NCBI GenBank assembly: GCA_963665215.2
Contig: CAXXWW010000008.1
Span: forward strand, 806,001 to 870,000
Length of the DNA: 64,000 bases
Origin: G963665215 sp963665215
Lineage (GTDB): Bacteria; Chloroflexota; Dehalococcoidia; Lucifugimonadales; CAUZJF01
Reading direction: 5' to 3'
In this document: one piece after another, positions 62,438 to 64,000 of the stretch
Layout: each line of letters starts with the position of its first letter
How positions within the stretch are numbered: the stretch's first letter is position 1
Position numbers and translations under genes: made by a program
The notes under the pieces: generated by a model
Told to the model about the DNA's origin: nothing
Databases searched by the model: none
Seen by the model: only the letters and a program-made list of their open reading frames with translations

Positions 62438-63100
62438 ATGACAGATGAATCCACATTGAAAGAGCTGATGAGAACCCAGTGGGCTGCGGTCGCCGAGGAC
62501 TGGATCGTGGCCGTGGGGAGCAAAGGAGAAAACGAGCATCGGGAGGGACTGCTGGACTCGTGGATGCTCAATACCGTAGGTGAGGTATCAGGGATGACGG
62601 TTATCGATCTGGGGTGCGGTGAGGGCCGGTTCTCCCGTATGCTCGCGGAGCGCGGGGCCCGGGTCACCGGGATCGATCTGTGCCGGCGATTCATCGAGCA
62701 CGCAGAGGCGCATCGAGTCCGCGATGAGGTGTACCTAGAAGGGGATATGGAAGACCTCGACGGCCTGCCCGACGCGGCCTTCGATCTTGGAGTCTCTTAC
62801 GTTACGCTTGTCGACGTGTTGGACCTTGAGCGTGCCATCCGAGAGGCGTTCAGAGTGCTGACGGCGGGGGGCCGCTTCATCGCCTGCAATCTACAGCCGA
62901 TGGTGACGGCGAGTTTTGCGGGATGGCTAAGGGACGCCCGGGAGAAACTGCACTACAAGCTGGACGACTACTTCGACGAGGGGCCCCGGACGCTGCCTTT
63001 GTGGGATGAGGAAATAACCAACTTCCACCGCACCATGTCGACTTACGTCAACGCGTTCCTGGACGCCGGCTTCTTCCTCGAAGGCATTAGGGAGCCTAAG
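62438..63100 (+). pseudogene. SAM-dependent methyltransferase, 3' end cut by IS1380 copy C
   Basis: Class-I methyltransferase (Methyltransf_11 type) with the SAM motif 'MTVIDLGCGEGRFSRMLAER', acidic loop 'VTGIDLCRRFIEHA' and 'FDLGVSYVTLVDVLDLERAI'. The coding sequence ends at residue 221 ('FFLEGIREPK'), where the IS1380 copy begins; relatives continue about 20-40 residues, so the protein is nearly complete but runs into IS-encoded residues to a stop at 63175. Confidence 0.85.
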
Positions 63101-64000
63101 CCCGAATCCACCGAAGGAGGGCGTCGGGTTAGCGTCCTGAGGCGGCAAGAAGGTGCTCCTGTGCTTCTGGGATAATGGTTTTGTAGCAAAAAAACGGCCC
63201 CGGAAAAGGAGCACCCAGTAGATGCTGCCACGCAACCACCCCGACCGGATCCAAATCACCTTCGACGACCGCCGCTTGGTGGCCAATGCCGGGCTGCTCC
63301 TTCCGGCCACCCTGGCGCGGCACCTCGGCCTGCCCGAACTCGTCCGGCAGCGCCTCGACCTGGGCGATGCCCCGGGGCGGGCGAACACGAGCGACAAGAT
63401 GATGACGCTGGTGGCGTCTGCGCTGGCTGGGGGCGACTGCATTGACGACGCCGATGTGTTGCGCACCGGGGGGACGGCCTGCACCCTGGGCGGCACGGTC
63501 AAGGCGCCATCCACCCTGGGCACCTTCCTGCGCAGCTTCCGGTGGGGCCACGTCCGTCAACTCGACCGGGTGAGCCGCGAGTTGCTGGCCCGGGCTTGGC
63601 AGGCCGGGGCGGGACCCGGCGACGGGCCCCTGACCATTGACCTGGACTCCACCATCTGCGAGACCTACGGACTGGCCAAGGAGGGCGCCCGCCACCACGG
63701 CTATACCGGCAAGCGGGGCTACCACCCGCTGCTGGCCATCGCCGCCGGCACCGGAGACGTGCTGATGTCCCGGCTGCGCGAGGGCCGGGCCAACACCGCC
63801 CGCGGCGCCGCCCACTTCCTGCGGGAGACGGTGGGACGGGTGCGCTACGCCGGGGCCAACGGACGACTCACGCTACGGGCCGACAGCGGGTTCTACACTC
63901 ATGGCGTGGTATCCGTCTGCCGCAAGATGGATGTCCGCTTCTCCATCACCATCCGCCAGCACAAAAGCCTGCACAATCTCATCGAGGCGATACCCGAAGA
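63101..64000 (+). mobile_element. IS1380-family element, copy C (cut by window end)
   Basis: Left end identical to copies A and B; left flank CTAAG. The right end is outside the window, so the target duplication cannot be checked. Confidence 0.93.
63222..64000 (+). CDS. IS1380-family transposase (copy C, partial)
   Basis: The first 260 or so codons of the 441-aa transposase, identical in protein sequence to copy A over this range; continues beyond the window. Confidence 0.93.
   Translation, partial: MLPRNHPDRIQITFDDRRLVANAGLLLPATLARHLGLPELVRQRLDLGDAPGRANTSDKMMTLVASALAGGDCIDDADVLRTGGTACTLGGTVKAPSTLGTFLRSFRWGHVRQLDRVSRELLARAWQAGAGPGDGPLTIDLDSTICETYGLAKEGARHHGYTGKRGYHPLLAIAAGTGDVLMSRLREGRANTARGAAHFLRETVGRVRYAGANGRLTLRADSGFYTHGVVSVCRKMDVRFSITIRQHKSLHNLIEAIPE

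Overview
The window reads as a high-GC bacterial chromosome segment that is unusually full of insertion sequences. The housekeeping run dgt - two small unknown genes - dnaG - rpoD - tag (5.7-11.6 kb), an enolase-superfamily dehydratase-like gene, Gfo/Idh/MocA, DUF362 and DUF5671 proteins, and the absence of any phage structural or plasmid gene all suggest a Chloroflexota genome of the Dehalococcoidia/SAR202 type. That assignment is inference; no 16S or ribosomal operon is present.

Layout. 0.2-5.5 kb: a PadR regulator and an MMPL/RND exporter, the latter split by an IS1380 element. 5.7-13.4 kb: the intact replication/transcription block (dGTPase, primase, primary sigma factor), then TAG glycosylase, DUF362 and small unknowns. 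14.4-21.1 kb: a response regulator and a histidine kinase wrecked by three near-identical IS256 copies. 21.3-28.7 kb: stacked mobile DNA, namely an ISNCY element with IS630 nested in it, a REP-like palindrome, an IS3 element, and a 2.34-kb IS1-family element that carries five small passenger genes between its terminal repeats. 28.7-39.2 kb: a beta-propeller gene, broken oxidoreductase, ABC and sialidase genes at IS256 copies 4 and 5, intact GNAT/HIT/Gfo-Idh genes and gene stumps. 39.3-44.4 kb: TPR lipoprotein, two tRNA genes, a small secreted protein, a zinc-ribbon protein, a nuclease relic, IS256 scars and copies of a ~118-bp dispersed repeat. 44.4-52.4 kb: a second IS1380 copy whose right end lies in a 518-bp-period tandem duplication, HAD and APH(3')-like genes, two truncated genes, and an IS1380-like transposase split by an IS110 element. 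52.9-62.4 kb: mostly intact genes (Kelch lipoprotein, L25, enolase superfamily, VWA, DUF5671, MBL-fold). 62.4-64 kb: a methyltransferase cut by a third IS1380 copy that leaves the window.

In total there are 14 recognisable IS copies of eight types. Several insertions can be undone on paper: deleting the element plus one target copy restores an open frame for the RND exporter, the histidine kinase, the sialidase, the second response-regulator insertion, the ISNCY transposase and the IS1380-like transposase. Two IS256 copies lack target duplications and join unrelated or non-contiguous sequence, which suggests IS-mediated rearrangement.

The strongest findings are (1) an IS110 element whose 5' non-coding region folds into two loops containing guide-like segments that match its own ends and its actual target, i.e. 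a readable bridge RNA; (2) the IS1-family element with a passenger operon of five small unknown proteins, bounded by perfect repeats and an 8-bp duplication; (3) a two-component system hit three times, whose kinase has Gln in place of the phospho-acceptor His; and (4) a REP-like palindrome that also occurs in frame inside a transposase.
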